A stretch of DNA of 64,000 nt from Chloroherpeton thalassium ATCC 35110 (GCF_000020525.1 NC_011026.1:3206001-3270000); one strand, 5' to 3'. Shown: positions 28,626-38,563, counted from the stretch's first letter. Numbers and translations: made by a program. The notes: generated by a model from the sequence alone, not told the origin.

Positions 28626-29516
28626 ATGAGGCAAGACAGCTTTTTTAATTGGACGTACGAACCTGGAAAAACCGCCAAAATCAGGTTTCAAGAATATGGC
28701 AATGCCCACTCCTCAAAAACGCCGATGTTATTTATTCATGGCTATGGCGCCATGCTCGAACATTGGAACGAAAATATTCCACACTTCTCCGCTGACTACA
28801 AAATCTACGCAATGGACCTAATGGGGCTGGGCGGCTCTGAAAAACCTAACACAAAATATTCGCTTAAACTTTGGGGAAAACAGATAGAGGCGTTCTTGGA
28901 TTTTATGAATCTGGAAAAAGTCATTTTAGTTGGCCATTCGATGGGTGGCGCAACAAGCCTCATGTTTGCACACCATCAACCAGATCGCCTCGATACGCTT
29001 GTGCTTGTTGATCCATCAGGCATTTTTGCTGATAATGTTGGCGACTTTGAACGAATGCTATATCGCCTTGTTGGCACACCAGTTATTGGAGATTTTATGT
29101 TTGGGCTTTTTGCCAACTCGTTTGGCGCCAAGCAAAGTTTGATTCCAACTTATTACGACCAAAGCAAGGTTACCGATGAATTGGTTGAGCAATTTGCCAA
29201 GCCGTTGCGCTCGCCTGGCGCAATTTGGGCATACCTTTCGCCATCCCGACATCCGCATGAGTTTCTCCTGGATCAGTTGGCCAGACCAACCTGCTTCACT
29301 GGAAACGCCCTGATTGTTTGGGGCGAATTCGACAAAGGACTTCCAGCTGATAAGCTCGTACCTGAATTCCAAAAGCTTTTGCCACAAGCCGAAGTTCAAA
29401 TTATTCCAAAAGCAGCGCACTGCGCCCACCATGATGCCCCCGAAATTTTCAACGAAGGGCTCTCGTCGTTTTTAAATCGCGTGCAGCAACGTCTCGAAAC
29501 AAATCCAGCACATTGA
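28626..29516 (+). CDS. alpha/beta hydrolase
   Basis: 296 residues. Alpha/beta-hydrolase fold with FIHGYGAMLEHWNE (oxyanion region), nucleophile elbow GHSMGG (Ser about 105), a catalytic acid near WGEFDKGLPADK and the catalytic His in KAAHCAHHD (about 264). No signal peptide, so cytoplasmic. It resembles the BchO/haloalkane-type branch acting on small esters or lipophilic substrates, but the substrate cannot be named. It appears to be a single-gene unit with a long inverted repeat after the stop. Confidence 0.85.
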   Translation: MRQDSFFNWTYEPGKTAKIRFQEYGNAHSSKTPMLFIHGYGAMLEHWNENIPHFSADYKIYAMDLMGLGGSEKPNTKYSLKLWGKQIEAFLDFMNLEKVILVGHSMGGATSLMFAHHQPDRLDTLVLVDPSGIFADNVGDFERMLYRLVGTPVIGDFMFGLFANSFGAKQSLIPTYYDQSKVTDELVEQFAKPLRSPGAIWAYLSPSRHPHEFLLDQLARPTCFTGNALIVWGEFDKGLPADKLVPEFQKLLPQAEVQIIPKAAHCAHHDAPEIFNEGLSSFLNRVQQRLETNPAH

Positions 29517-29547
29517 GCTCTTTCTCAGAAAATTCTACTATGATCGA

Positions 29548-29599
29548 AAAGGCAAAGCTAACGTATTTAACCGGGTTTTTCGTTTTTAGCTTTGCCTTT
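29548..29599 (+). terminator. long inverted repeat, probable terminator
   Basis: A perfect 14-bp stem AAAGGCAAAGCTAA/TTAGCTTTGCCTTT has a 24-base loop that itself contains a T run. It lies 30 bases past the hydrolase stop. The T tract after the stem is only three bases, so termination may be modest. Confidence 0.6.
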
Positions 29600-29903
29600 A
29601 AAACATTGCCTCTCAGCTGATTCGCAAAAACCTTTTGCGCTGTATGGAAATAGCCGTTCTTTTTAAAAGAAAAAATTTGTAAAGTGTTATATAAAGCGTA
29701 CTTTTTATTAGCGATTCACATAAAAGTGCACTTAAAAATTATTGGTTAAAGTTTTGTAGCACAGAATCATTTCGTAGCCTTATTCAGTGTTCAGCGGTGC
29801 AAGCACGCAATATTTTACCAGTCCATATTCCCATTTTGACTCTATTTGAAGCGATAGATCTTTGTGTTTTTATTATTGAATAACGGAATTAAACAGAAAA
29901 GAT
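29600..29903. other. 304-base stretch, promoter region, no gene seen
   Basis: AT-rich. Presumed promoter region of the degenerate kinase and its regulator. No convincing element recognised. Confidence 0.4.
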
Positions 29904-30692
29904 TTGAATAGCAATTTGCTTAGCTCTGCGGAAAAGCTAAAACTATATCAACACTATATACTCGGTCAATTATCTGAGTTGTTAGTCCCTGCACTTGGTG
30001 AGCCATTAACGTCTATTGGACTAACGGTCGATTGCATCGATTTAATCGACCCAAACGCTGGAGAGATACCGGCAAACACCCTATTATCGATTAGCGAGGA
30101 TATTAAAGCTCGATTAAAAGAGATCTCCGAAATGACGCATCAATTTAATCAATTGACAAAAGGCGCCAACAAGCCTCGCTTGGTCAATTTTAACCAGCTC
30201 ATAGACGAAACGCTATCGATTTTTTCAGAGCGATTTCGAAGCATGAATATCGTCTCCCAAACCCATCTTGATTATGCAGCGCCGAATGTGCTCGTTAATC
30301 CGATTCTCAGCAAATATTTCATTTTAGATTTGCTTCTGATGGCGCACGATTTTTTAGGAGAACAAGTATTTGATCCTTCGCGCCAAACAAAAATTCGAAA
30401 GAGCTTGAGCCTGAAGTATTATGGTTTGGGTAGCAAAAATGTTTTATCTTTAAGGTTTATGTCTGGCTCTAATTTGAACGGAAGCGAAGGAGACTTCCAA
30501 CCAGAAAACCATCTTGTACCGAAAAAACTATCAAACCTGAATTTGATGATTGCCGAAGAGCTTTCGGCTGCGTTAGGGATTGATTTTAGAACAACGACAC
30601 AGCTCGATAGCCAATATGGTACTCTCATTCATTGCGAAGCCCAATTTCCAGTGGATGCCAATCTCAACCATGTGCTTGAACAGGTTTCTTAA
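29904..30692 (+). CDS. degenerate histidine-kinase-like protein
   Basis: 262 residues from a TTG, the only usable start after an in-frame stop at 29877. The layout copies a kinase core: a first helix pair LVPALGEPLTSIGLTVD (about 30-46) stands where the H-box (SHELRNPLTSI) should be, a second helix about 70-90, then an ATPase-like half (LSKYFILDLLLMAHDFL for the N-box, about 145). The phospho-acceptor His, the N-box Asn and the DxG motif are all missing, so it should bind neither phosphate nor ATP. A REC-SARP regulator follows 69 bases on; this may be its non-catalytic partner. Confidence 0.7.
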   Translation: MNSNLLSSAEKLKLYQHYILGQLSELLVPALGEPLTSIGLTVDCIDLIDPNAGEIPANTLLSISEDIKARLKEISEMTHQFNQLTKGANKPRLVNFNQLIDETLSIFSERFRSMNIVSQTHLDYAAPNVLVNPILSKYFILDLLLMAHDFLGEQVFDPSRQTKIRKSLSLKYYGLGSKNVLSLRFMSGSNLNGSEGDFQPENHLVPKKLSNLNLMIAEELSAALGIDFRTTTQLDSQYGTLIHCEAQFPVDANLNHVLEQVS

Positions 30693-30761
30693 CGAAAAGT
30701 ACCTGCATAGCATTGTTGTTCCTGCTGAGTGATTTAGAATAAGCCTGAAATCAGAAAGTTC

Positions 30762-32027
30762 ATGAAGTTGCCAAATAAACGCAAACATACAGTTAAGCAA
30801 CTTGATCCTGTTGTAGAGAAATCGTCATCCAAAATTCTTCTTGTAGACGATGACGACGATATCTGCAAAATTTGCCAACGCGCCCTTTCCATGCTTGGCT
30901 ACGAAGTGCTGATTGCTTCGTGCGGCGAAACGGCGTTGCAAATGTTCAAAGAACATGAACCGGAAATTATTCTGCTCGACATTTTCATGCCCGACCTCGA
31001 CGGTTTCGACGTTCTTAGAAGCATTAGAAGCCAAAGCGATTTTCCCGAGGTAATTCTCATCACCGGCTACGGCGATATGAATCTCGTTATCAGCGCCATG
31101 CGAAACGGCGCAACGGATTTTCTAACCAAGCCTTTTGACTTGGAAAACCTTCGTTCCGTTATCGATAATGCCCGAAAACGATTAGAGAAGAAAAAAGAGA
31201 ACCAATCCGCGTTGCTTGATACAACTGAGCTCGAACCGGCAGCGGCATTGTCCATCAATGCCATTGATATTCATCAAGACGTGCCGCTTCGAATTCGGAC
31301 TTTCGGAAATTTGATCATTAACCTTACCGATAAAGAAATCACTTCGAAAGATTGGCACAGCAATAAAACTGAAGCCGTTTTTAAGTTGCTGCTTATCAAC
31401 CATAAGCGCCTCGTCACCACAGATGAATTTATCGATAAGCTTTGGCCTGACGCCCGAAGAAGAAGCGGCGAGGTTATGCTCTACACGGCGATATCGTCCA
31501 TTCGATATTTGTTAGAACCGCAGCTTAAAACGGCCAGAAAATCGAAGTTCGTTTTCACGCATGAAAATGGCTATGAACTCAACTTAGGCGAACTCGGTAC
31601 GGACTATTTATACGATGCTGACCTTTTTGAGTCGTATTGCGCGAAAGCCAAAGATCTGGGCGGCGACTATGACTTATATAAAGAAGCCGTTGAACTTTAT
31701 AGTGATGATTTTCTTAAGTCTGATACATTTGAAGAATGGACTTTCTACGCTCGTGAAAGTTTGAAAGATCAATATTTAGCCGCGCTTCAGTATTTAGCCG
31801 AACACGAACGGAATCTAAAAAACTATCGTGCCGCTGCAATTTATGCACGAAAAATGGTTGAAGCGGACAACTTATCTGTAACAGGATATGAGCTGTTAAT
31901 TGAAGCTTACCTCAATGAGGAACGAATCGGTGAAGCCATGCGGATTTTTAAGCAGTGCAAAGAAGTCTTCCAAAAAGAGTTAAATATGCCAGTGCCACAG
32001 CGCCTGGTCGATTTGCTTCCAAGGTAG
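30762..32027 (+). CDS. response regulator with SARP-type DNA-binding and BTAD domains
   Basis: 421 residues. Receiver about 24-145 with acidic pocket VDDDDD, phospho-acceptor Asp73 in LLDIFMPD, ITGYGD and Lys in LTKPFD. Then a winged helix (about 175-265; IRTFGNLII, LLINHKRLVTTDEFIDKLWPD, AISSIRYLLEP) of OmpR/SARP type and a bacterial transcriptional activation domain of TPR-like helices (about 275-415). It is therefore a phosphorylation-controlled transcriptional activator. Transcribed with the degenerate kinase, so the true kinase must be encoded elsewhere, perhaps the PAS kinase at 38-45 kb (guess). Confidence 0.88.
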   Translation: MKLPNKRKHTVKQLDPVVEKSSSKILLVDDDDDICKICQRALSMLGYEVLIASCGETALQMFKEHEPEIILLDIFMPDLDGFDVLRSIRSQSDFPEVILITGYGDMNLVISAMRNGATDFLTKPFDLENLRSVIDNARKRLEKKKENQSALLDTTELEPAAALSINAIDIHQDVPLRIRTFGNLIINLTDKEITSKDWHSNKTEAVFKLLLINHKRLVTTDEFIDKLWPDARRRSGEVMLYTAISSIRYLLEPQLKTARKSKFVFTHENGYELNLGELGTDYLYDADLFESYCAKAKDLGGDYDLYKEAVELYSDDFLKSDTFEEWTFYARESLKDQYLAALQYLAEHERNLKNYRAAAIYARKMVEADNLSVTGYELLIEAYLNEERIGEAMRIFKQCKEVFQKELNMPVPQRLVDLLPR

Positions 32028-32425
32028 CCGCTTTTGCAAGTTTTTTTGTTGTCATATTTAAAACCCAAAAAAACACTTTTTGAATTTTGCCATCGCAAAT
32101 GGCTTAGCGAAATGGCTGGCCGTTGTTTCAGCTGCCGCACTCTAAACGGATTGCCTACATCGGAATGCCACGTTGAAAATTCTTCACTCCACACAAGCGA
32201 CTTTATCCTTTTACCTTTCTTCCCTGGCTTATTTAACCCATTTGGTATTTATTTGTGAAAAAATAACAACTGCTTAATAATGGTATCATTTTTGATAGGT
32301 TGAATGAAGATGTGCGATTAGCGGAATTGTAAAAAAATCTAATAAAGCATCTTAAGACGTTAATATTTAATAAAATCAATTGATTAACTTGAGGGAAATT
32401 TGACGCGCTCTATTGCCTGAAGAAC
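32028..32425. other. 398-base stretch, no gene seen
   Basis: It lies between the regulator and the MerR gene. ATCAATTGAT, a perfect 10-base palindrome, is about 55 bases before the MerR ATG and might be an operator. No T-tailed hairpin after the regulator. Confidence 0.4.
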
Positions 32426-32827
32426 ATGAAAAAAAATTTTGAAGCCAAAAAGTTATACTATACCATCGGGGAAGTCAGCAAAATTACGGGCTTACCGGCA
32501 TACTTACTTCGCTCTTGGGAAAACGAGTTTTCGCAGCTTGCCCCATCACGCAATGCAAAAGGAAACCGAACTTACACAAACAAAGATATCTCGAATATTC
32601 TATCAATTAAAAACTTCATGTACGATCAGGGCTATACGCTGGAGCGAACCAAAGCACTGATGCTTGGGCATGATGCGTCGCCCGACCAAGTGGAAGCAAC
32701 CAACCAACTACTTAGAGCGCATCAAACCTCCATTAAAGAACAAATCCAAGCCAACCAAGAGAAAAGAAAAGAAACTTTATTAGAAGCGAAATCTATATTT
32801 GAAGAGCTTTTGAAAATTCTTGCCTAA
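32426..32827 (+). CDS. MerR-family transcriptional regulator
   Basis: 133 residues. Winged helix at the N-terminus: YTIGEVSKITGLPAYLLRSWENEF, then NRTYTNKDISNILSIKNFMYDQGYTLERTKALM, which fits MerR-like proteins of the CarA/LitR or HspR-like short type. The C-terminus is a helical coiled-coil (about 85-133) without Cys ligands or a ligand-binding domain, so it does not look like a metal sensor. Stop is 6 bases from the convergent rfbD stop. The ligand and targets are unknown. Confidence 0.88.
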   Translation: MKKNFEAKKLYYTIGEVSKITGLPAYLLRSWENEFSQLAPSRNAKGNRTYTNKDISNILSIKNFMYDQGYTLERTKALMLGHDASPDQVEATNQLLRAHQTSIKEQIQANQEKRKETLLEAKSIFEELLKILA

Positions 32828-32833
32828 AAAATC

Positions 32834-33757
32834 TTATTCTCCAAACACTTCCGTGTACTGCTTCTTAAAAATTCGCAAACTTTCGTTCAACGAGAAAAAG
32901 CGAATTCCCAATTCAGTTTCTGCTTTCAGTGTAATCAACCCTGACTTCATCGGACGCTCGGCCAGTTGGCTCAAATCCGCAGTTTTTATAGGTGTAATCA
33001 AATTTTTATCAAAGCCAAAGACTTCGGCCAGTCTCAGCGCAAACTCATAGCGAGATACATTATCACCGCCAACCATATTATAAACCCCATGCTTGGCTTT
33101 ATTGACCAGCATATAAATTCCGCGAGCCAAGTCATCGGCAAGCGTTGTGTTTCCAAATTGATCGTCTACAATGCGTACTTGCTTACCTGCTTTCAATTCA
33201 CCAGCAAGCCATAAGGCAAAGTTTTTTTTGCACTGCGCAGCCACACCATACACAACCATCGTTCTAATAATCGCCCAATGCTCCCCACTATTGCGAAGGA
33301 CATTTTCCGAAGCCAATTTGCTTCGCCCATAGTAGCTTAAAGGATTTGGCTGCTGGGCTTCATCATATGGGCCGTTTTTGCCATCGAAAATGTAGTCCGT
33401 TGACACATGAACGACTTGAGCCTTTACCAATCTTGCGGCGGCAGCCAAATTTTCGACTGCAATCACATTGCCTTTCCAGCAAAGATCTTTTTCTTTTTCA
33501 CAACCGTCGACGTTGGTGTATGCACCCGCATTCACAATAAAGTTGGGCTCAAAATTCCATACCAATTCTTTCACAGCCTGGCGGTCGAGCATATCGAGGG
33601 AAATAAAGCCGAAGCTTGCGGTTTGATTATAAGGAGTTGGTTGGCGAGCTGTGGCTAAAAGATCATAGGCTCTATCGGCGGCAAAACAATCCGTTAGCTT
33701 TTGCCCCAATAACCCATTTGCACCAGTTATTAGCACGCGCTTATATGACTTTGACAT
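32834..33757 (-). CDS. rfbD: dTDP-4-dehydrorhamnose reductase (RmlD-like)
   Basis: 307 residues. NAD(P)H-dependent last step of dTDP-L-rhamnose synthesis. Extended SDR fold: VLITGANGLLGQKL (Rossmann), NAGAYTNVDGCEKEKDLCW, VHVSTDYIFDG, and the catalytic Tyr and Lys in YYGRSKLASE. The remaining rml genes are not nearby, so a related role in another deoxysugar pathway, or a SDR of similar shape, remains possible. Single gene on the - strand. Confidence 0.87.
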   Translation of the reverse strand: MSKSYKRVLITGANGLLGQKLTDCFAADRAYDLLATARQPTPYNQTASFGFISLDMLDRQAVKELVWNFEPNFIVNAGAYTNVDGCEKEKDLCWKGNVIAVENLAAAARLVKAQVVHVSTDYIFDGKNGPYDEAQQPNPLSYYGRSKLASENVLRNSGEHWAIIRTMVVYGVAAQCKKNFALWLAGELKAGKQVRIVDDQFGNTTLADDLARGIYMLVNKAKHGVYNMVGGDNVSRYEFALRLAEVFGFDKNLITPIKTADLSQLAERPMKSGLITLKAETELGIRFFSLNESLRIFKKQYTEVFGE

Positions 33758-34139
33758 ATTTTCGGTCCCAAAAACTTTTTCTATTTCTGATAATGCACGT
33801 CTTCATTGAAAAGTAAAAGATACAAGAAAATGCCAGTAAAATCGATTTTGCAAGAAACAAATCCGACGCATTGCGCCGCGCCTCCCTATCTTCATTGCAA
33901 TTGAATAAAAACGATTTTTATTATACTTTCTTCTAATTATCAAATCCTTATCAAAAACCTCAGATTTTCTACAAAAGACGGCGTTTTTATCGAGCAATTA
34001 TCAGCTATTTGTTCTGATGCTTATTCTTAAGTCTTAATATTTCATTGTTCAGACTTGAAAAGTCGCTTACCCAATGAAGGCCGTCTTTTAAGTCGCCAAA
34101 GCTAACCGCTTTATCAGATCAATTTTAAATTGTCGAGCC
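33758..34139. other. 382-base divergent intergenic region
   Basis: It lies between rfbD (-) and the WD40-haem gene (+). AT-rich; no gene or element recognised beyond presumed promoters. Confidence 0.4.
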
Positions 34140-35684
34140 ATGAAAAAAATGATGATCTCTTCGGTAACGATTGCAACATTATTATTCGGAAATTCCTTTG
34201 ACAATCGCTCAAGTCTTGGGAGCAATCGTGTGGAAAGAACTTCTTCACCAGATGCTGTGGTTTGCGCTTATAACACCCCTTCAAATGGCGTCAGCACAAA
34301 TTTGTTGCTTCATTCTTCAAACTCATTACAAGAAAATCTTTTTGCCAGCACGTCGAACAGCACGGCAACCAACACGAAACGCAGTAGCCGAATAGAAGCG
34401 GTTGAAAACGTAGATGACGCCGACCTCATCTTAAGCTTGAGCGGCCATACGGAAAGCGTTTCCTCTATTTCATTTAGCCGCGACGGAAAATATCTTGCAA
34501 GCGGAAGCTGGGATAACACGGTTAAAGTTTGGGATGTAAACACAGGAAAAGTTTTATTCGACCTAAAAGGACACTCGGCAGGCGTTTCCGCTGTTGCTTT
34601 CAGTCCAAGCAGCCTGATGCTGGCTTCCGTCTCATTAGATAGCACGCTAAGAGTTTGGGAAATCAGAAAAGAAGCGGCTAATAGCACCAACGCGAGCAGC
34701 TCAAGCCAGCTCAGCAATCCCTCATCCAAGACGCAGTTTGCCTCGTCGAACGCAACAAATAGTTTAACCGAAGGCGTGCTGAAAGCTTATCCCGCTTATA
34801 GCATCAAAGCGCATCCAAATTGGATTAGCGCGGTTGCATTCAGCAACAATGGTCAATTTATCGCCACTGGCGGCTGGGACAATCAAGTCAAGCTGTGGGA
34901 CGCTCAAACCGGAAAATTGGTTCAAACTTTCAAAGGCCACATGTCGGCTATCCTTGACTTGAAATTTACAAACGACGGGAAAACGCTTATTAGCAGCAGC
35001 CGCGACGAATCCATCATATTTTGGAATCTTCGCAATGGTGAAATCACATATAAAATCACCGGCCATTCTGGATGGATCACCTCAATTGCGCTTAATGAGA
35101 AAAACACGCTTTTGGCCAGCGGCGGCTCAGACGAAACTGTCAGCCTTTGGGATATTGCCTCACAACCTGATAGCGCCATCGAATTGCGCCGTTTCCCTGG
35201 ACATAAAGATTACGTTCGCTCCATCGCCTTCGCTCCAGATGGGAAAATTTTAGCCAGCGGCGGCGACGACCGCACCCTAAAATTCTGGAATGTTGAAACC
35301 GGTCGCGAGATCTACGAAATTGAAGGCCATGCCAGCTGGGTTCGCTCAATTGCTTATAGCCCGAATGGAAAAATTATCGCAACAGCCGGCGATGATAAAC
35401 TAATTAAGCTTTGGAATGCTGAAAAACCAATTGAAGTGGCCGCTCAAAATGCTGAGGTTGTGAAAAAAGTTGCGGTTTCCGAAGCCAGACAGGCAAGATT
35501 GGAACAAGAAGCGCTTCTCAAAAGAAAATGCAATCGCTGCCATACATTCAAGGCTGTTGAACAGGCTTTTACACGCGAAAACTTGAGCAGCACCGTAGAG
35601 CGCATGAGAAACATGCCAAACTCAGGCATCACCAAACAAGAAGCTTATGAGATTATCAGATACTTGCGCAAAGTCGTTAAGTAA
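34140..35684 (+). CDS. secreted WD40 beta-propeller with C-terminal c-type haem site
   Basis: 514 residues. An N-terminal signal-like segment (MKKMMISSVTIATLLFG) is followed by a low-complexity Ser/Asn linker, then seven WD40 repeats (about 100-435), each with GH...V/I...F and a final WD/WN/WE: one complete propeller. After a helical stretch a CNRCH motif occurs at residues 464-468, the CXXCH signature for covalent haem c. Candidate Met ligands are 489 and 492 in ERMRNMPNS, and the end EAYEIIRYLRKVVK resembles the last helix of a class I cytochrome c. Export is consistent with periplasmic haem attachment. A small electron-transfer tail on a protein-binding propeller is unusual. Confidence 0.85.
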   Translation: MKKMMISSVTIATLLFGNSFDNRSSLGSNRVERTSSPDAVVCAYNTPSNGVSTNLLLHSSNSLQENLFASTSNSTATNTKRSSRIEAVENVDDADLILSLSGHTESVSSISFSRDGKYLASGSWDNTVKVWDVNTGKVLFDLKGHSAGVSAVAFSPSSLMLASVSLDSTLRVWEIRKEAANSTNASSSSQLSNPSSKTQFASSNATNSLTEGVLKAYPAYSIKAHPNWISAVAFSNNGQFIATGGWDNQVKLWDAQTGKLVQTFKGHMSAILDLKFTNDGKTLISSSRDESIIFWNLRNGEITYKITGHSGWITSIALNEKNTLLASGGSDETVSLWDIASQPDSAIELRRFPGHKDYVRSIAFAPDGKILASGGDDRTLKFWNVETGREIYEIEGHASWVRSIAYSPNGKIIATAGDDKLIKLWNAEKPIEVAAQNAEVVKKVAVSEARQARLEQEALLKRKCNRCHTFKAVEQAFTRENLSSTVERMRNMPNSGITKQEAYEIIRYLRKVVK

Positions 35685-35723
35685 CAAATTTTTTTGCTTT
35701 ACCATAGTGCCATGTTCTTTACA

Positions 35724-35757
35724 AAAAACCCCGCCTTTTTAAAGAGGCGGGGTTTTT
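35724..35757. terminator. bidirectional intrinsic terminator
   Basis: A 13-bp stem AAAAACCCCGCCT/AGGCGGGGTTTTT serves both the WD40-haem gene (+) and the convergent helicase gene (-). The stem itself supplies the T tract on either strand. Confidence 0.92.
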
Positions 35758-35862
35758 CATCTTAGATTGCCAAACCGTTTAACAGTTCATAAGCGTGCAA
35801 AAATTTATCCCACGCGCGTTTGTGCAAACTCGCAAATGCAAAATCGAAGCGAGCAAAGCTAT

Positions 35863-38160
35863 TTATTCAACCACCGTGAGGTTTGCGTATTTCAACACGA
35901 GTGTTTTTTCACCAGCCCCTCGGAAAAAGACCTTTATTTTCGTGTCATCTCCTGAGCCTTGCACAGCCATCACTTTTCCTGTGCCAAAAATTTTATGCTG
36001 CACTTTCATCCCAACGGCAATCGCACTTTTTTTTGCCGATGAACTTGTTAACGAAGTTTGGCGCGAAGCAGCTGGCGCAACACGCCGCGATTGTGCTCGG
36101 TCCGAAAAGTTGCTTCGGCTTGTATATTCAGAATCGTCATAGTGATAACGACTTTTCTCGGCGTCTTGCAAGCGAATTTCATCTAAAAGCTTTCCACCTT
36201 CCGTAACAACCGAACCACCATCCAGCTCTTCAATAAACCGCGAACGTTTCGCCGGAAACGACTGACCAAATTTGTAGCGACTTTTTGCAAACGAGACATA
36301 AAGTTTCTTCTCGGCACGTGTGAGCGCCACATAAAACAAGCGTCGCTCTTCTTCCAGTTCGCGCGGCTCATCAGGATTGAGCGGGAAAAGTCGCTCCTCA
36401 AGCCCCGTCACAAACACAACCGGAAACTCCAGTCCTTTGGCAGCATGAATGGTCATGAGCGTCACCTGATTGCCGTTTGCGTCCGCATTATCTTGATCTG
36501 TGGCAAGCGATGCACTTTGCAAAAACGCATTGAGCGAAGGATCTTCGGCGCTTTTGTCGCAAAATTGACGCGCAAAGTTCAGAAATTCCTGAAGATTATC
36601 GTAGCGAGCGTTGGCTTCTGCGGTGTTTTCGTTTTTGAGAATTTCAAGCAATCGTGTTTTTCGAAGCAACTCTGCAACTACTTCATAGGCCGTATGCTGC
36701 TGGGCAATTTCGCGCAAATCTTCAATGAGCATTCGAAAATCGTTTAAGGCGGAAATTAACCGATTTTGCAGATCGTAGTGCGTTGCGCGACAAATCGCCT
36801 CATAAAGCGAAAAACCTTCCTCGATGGCAATATCTTTGAGGCGCTTCAGGCTTGTTTCGCCCACGCCGCGCGCCGGAAAATTGATAATTCGCAACAGAGA
36901 TTCTTCATCACGGCTATTCAAAATGAAGCGCAGGTAGGCGACAATATCTTTGATTTCTTTTCGTTTATAAAATGAAACCCCGCCAAACACACGATACGCA
37001 ATGCCGTTGAAACGCAGCGCGTCTTCCAACGCACGCGACTGCGCGTTGGTTCGATAAAAAATTGCAAAGTCGCTGTTTTGGTTTCCGCTGGAAAGTTTTC
37101 GTTCGCGAATAGCCATAGCCACTTTTTCGGCCTCGCGCCGTTCATCGGTGGCTTCAAATAGCGTGACTGGCTCACCGGTTTCGTTGCTGGTGTAAAGCGT
37201 TTTTTCCAACTGCTCTTTGTTGTTGGAAATCACCGTATTGGCAACTTTCAAGATTGTTTTCGTGCAGCGGTAATTTTCTTCCAAACGGCAAATTGTGGCT
37301 TCCTTGTAATCATTTTGAAACCCTAAAATGTTCGCAATATCAGCGCCGCGCCAGGAGTAAATCGATTGTGCATCGTCGCCGACAACGCAAATATTGCGAT
37401 GCTGGCCGGCCAGCATTTTCGCAACAATGTACTGAGCGCGGTTTGTATCTTGATACTCATCGATCATAATGTATTGGAAGCGCTCTTGATAGTGCGCCAA
37501 AATCTCAGGATGTTCATTAAATAGCTTGATGGGTTTGATGAGCAGATCGTCGAAATCGAGCGCATTATTTTTCTGCAAACGCTCATTGTATTTATAAAAA
37601 ACTTCCGCCGTTTTTTCAGAAATAAAATCCGAGGCGTTTTGGCTCATCTGTTCCGGCGTGACGAGCCGGTTTTTGGCCATGCTAATTTTTCCTTGCACCG
37701 CATTTGGCGCCAGCACGTCTGTGGCAATTCCCAGTTCCGTGATGATTTGCTTGATTAAATTTTTGCTGTCGTCGGCATCGTAAATGGTGTAATCACTGGT
37801 AAAACCCAAGCGATCGGCATGTTGACGCAAAAGGCGCGCAAAATTTGAGTGAAACGTACCGATCCAAAGCCCACGCGTGCTGCCGGTCCCGAGAATCTCT
37901 TCGACGCGCGATCGCATTTCATTTGCCGCCTTGTTGGTAAAAGTGAGCGCCAGAATTTGATTGGGTGCGCAATTTTCTTTGTTGATGATATAAGCAATTC
38001 GAAACGTAATCACGCGAGTTTTCCCCGAACCCGCGCCCGCAATAATCATTACAGGTCCTTTGGTTGTTTCAACCGCTTTTTTTTGCTCTGTATTTAAACT
38101 TTTAAGAAGCGTTTCCAATTTAGCTAATAGTTTTTGCGTGTCTAAAATCCCGTTTATCAA
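35863..38160 (-). CDS. pcrA: ATP-dependent DNA helicase, UvrD/PcrA family
   Basis: 765 residues. 3'-5' superfamily 1A helicase for repair and replication-fork clearance. All motifs are present: GAGSGKT (I), DEYQDTN (II), VVGDDAQSIYSWRGA (III), LEENYRCT (IV), MTIHAAKGLEFPVVF (V) and LFYVALTRAEKKLYV (VI). The C-terminal Tudor-like domain (VQHKIFGTGKVMAVQG, about 715-760), which in PcrA/UvrD contacts RNA polymerase, is present. A standard single-gene unit. Confidence 0.96.
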   Translation of the reverse strand: MINGILDTQKLLAKLETLLKSLNTEQKKAVETTKGPVMIIAGAGSGKTRVITFRIAYIINKENCAPNQILALTFTNKAANEMRSRVEEILGTGSTRGLWIGTFHSNFARLLRQHADRLGFTSDYTIYDADDSKNLIKQIITELGIATDVLAPNAVQGKISMAKNRLVTPEQMSQNASDFISEKTAEVFYKYNERLQKNNALDFDDLLIKPIKLFNEHPEILAHYQERFQYIMIDEYQDTNRAQYIVAKMLAGQHRNICVVGDDAQSIYSWRGADIANILGFQNDYKEATICRLEENYRCTKTILKVANTVISNNKEQLEKTLYTSNETGEPVTLFEATDERREAEKVAMAIRERKLSSGNQNSDFAIFYRTNAQSRALEDALRFNGIAYRVFGGVSFYKRKEIKDIVAYLRFILNSRDEESLLRIINFPARGVGETSLKRLKDIAIEEGFSLYEAICRATHYDLQNRLISALNDFRMLIEDLREIAQQHTAYEVVAELLRKTRLLEILKNENTAEANARYDNLQEFLNFARQFCDKSAEDPSLNAFLQSASLATDQDNADANGNQVTLMTIHAAKGLEFPVVFVTGLEERLFPLNPDEPRELEEERRLFYVALTRAEKKLYVSFAKSRYKFGQSFPAKRSRFIEELDGGSVVTEGGKLLDEIRLQDAEKSRYHYDDSEYTSRSNFSDRAQSRRVAPAASRQTSLTSSSAKKSAIAVGMKVQHKIFGTGKVMAVQGSGDDTKIKVFFRGAGEKTLVLKYANLTVVE

Positions 38161-38563
38161 GAAATGAACTTGTAAGATAACAGTCTTTCGGCAAGATGCC
38201 GTTTAAAAATTGGCGTTTTTGAGGAGAAATCTCAACCTGCTTATCATCTTCAGTACCCTTTTTCAGGAGCTTCTTTGTTAGGAATTTTTCTATTTTAAAT
38301 CCTTACTATTTAAACTTTTTTATAAGTACGCTGTCAAAGCCCTTAACGCACTTGTAAAAAAACCGCCAATACGAGATTCCAACGTAACTTTTGTAAGTAT
38401 AGCAGGAAAGTGTAACTTGTTTTAGCAGTTAGTCTCGGAAGAAGCAACGGAACATTACTTTAGCTATGAACACATGTTGATGAAAAAACGGAACAAGCCT
38501 TGCTGATCAATCAGATATAAGTGCTTTGTTTAAAGTATTGATAGACATAACACCAAACCCCTG
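38161..38563. other. 403-base divergent intergenic region
   Basis: It carries the promoters of pcrA (-) and the giant PAS kinase (+). No gene or clear element recognised. Confidence 0.4.
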
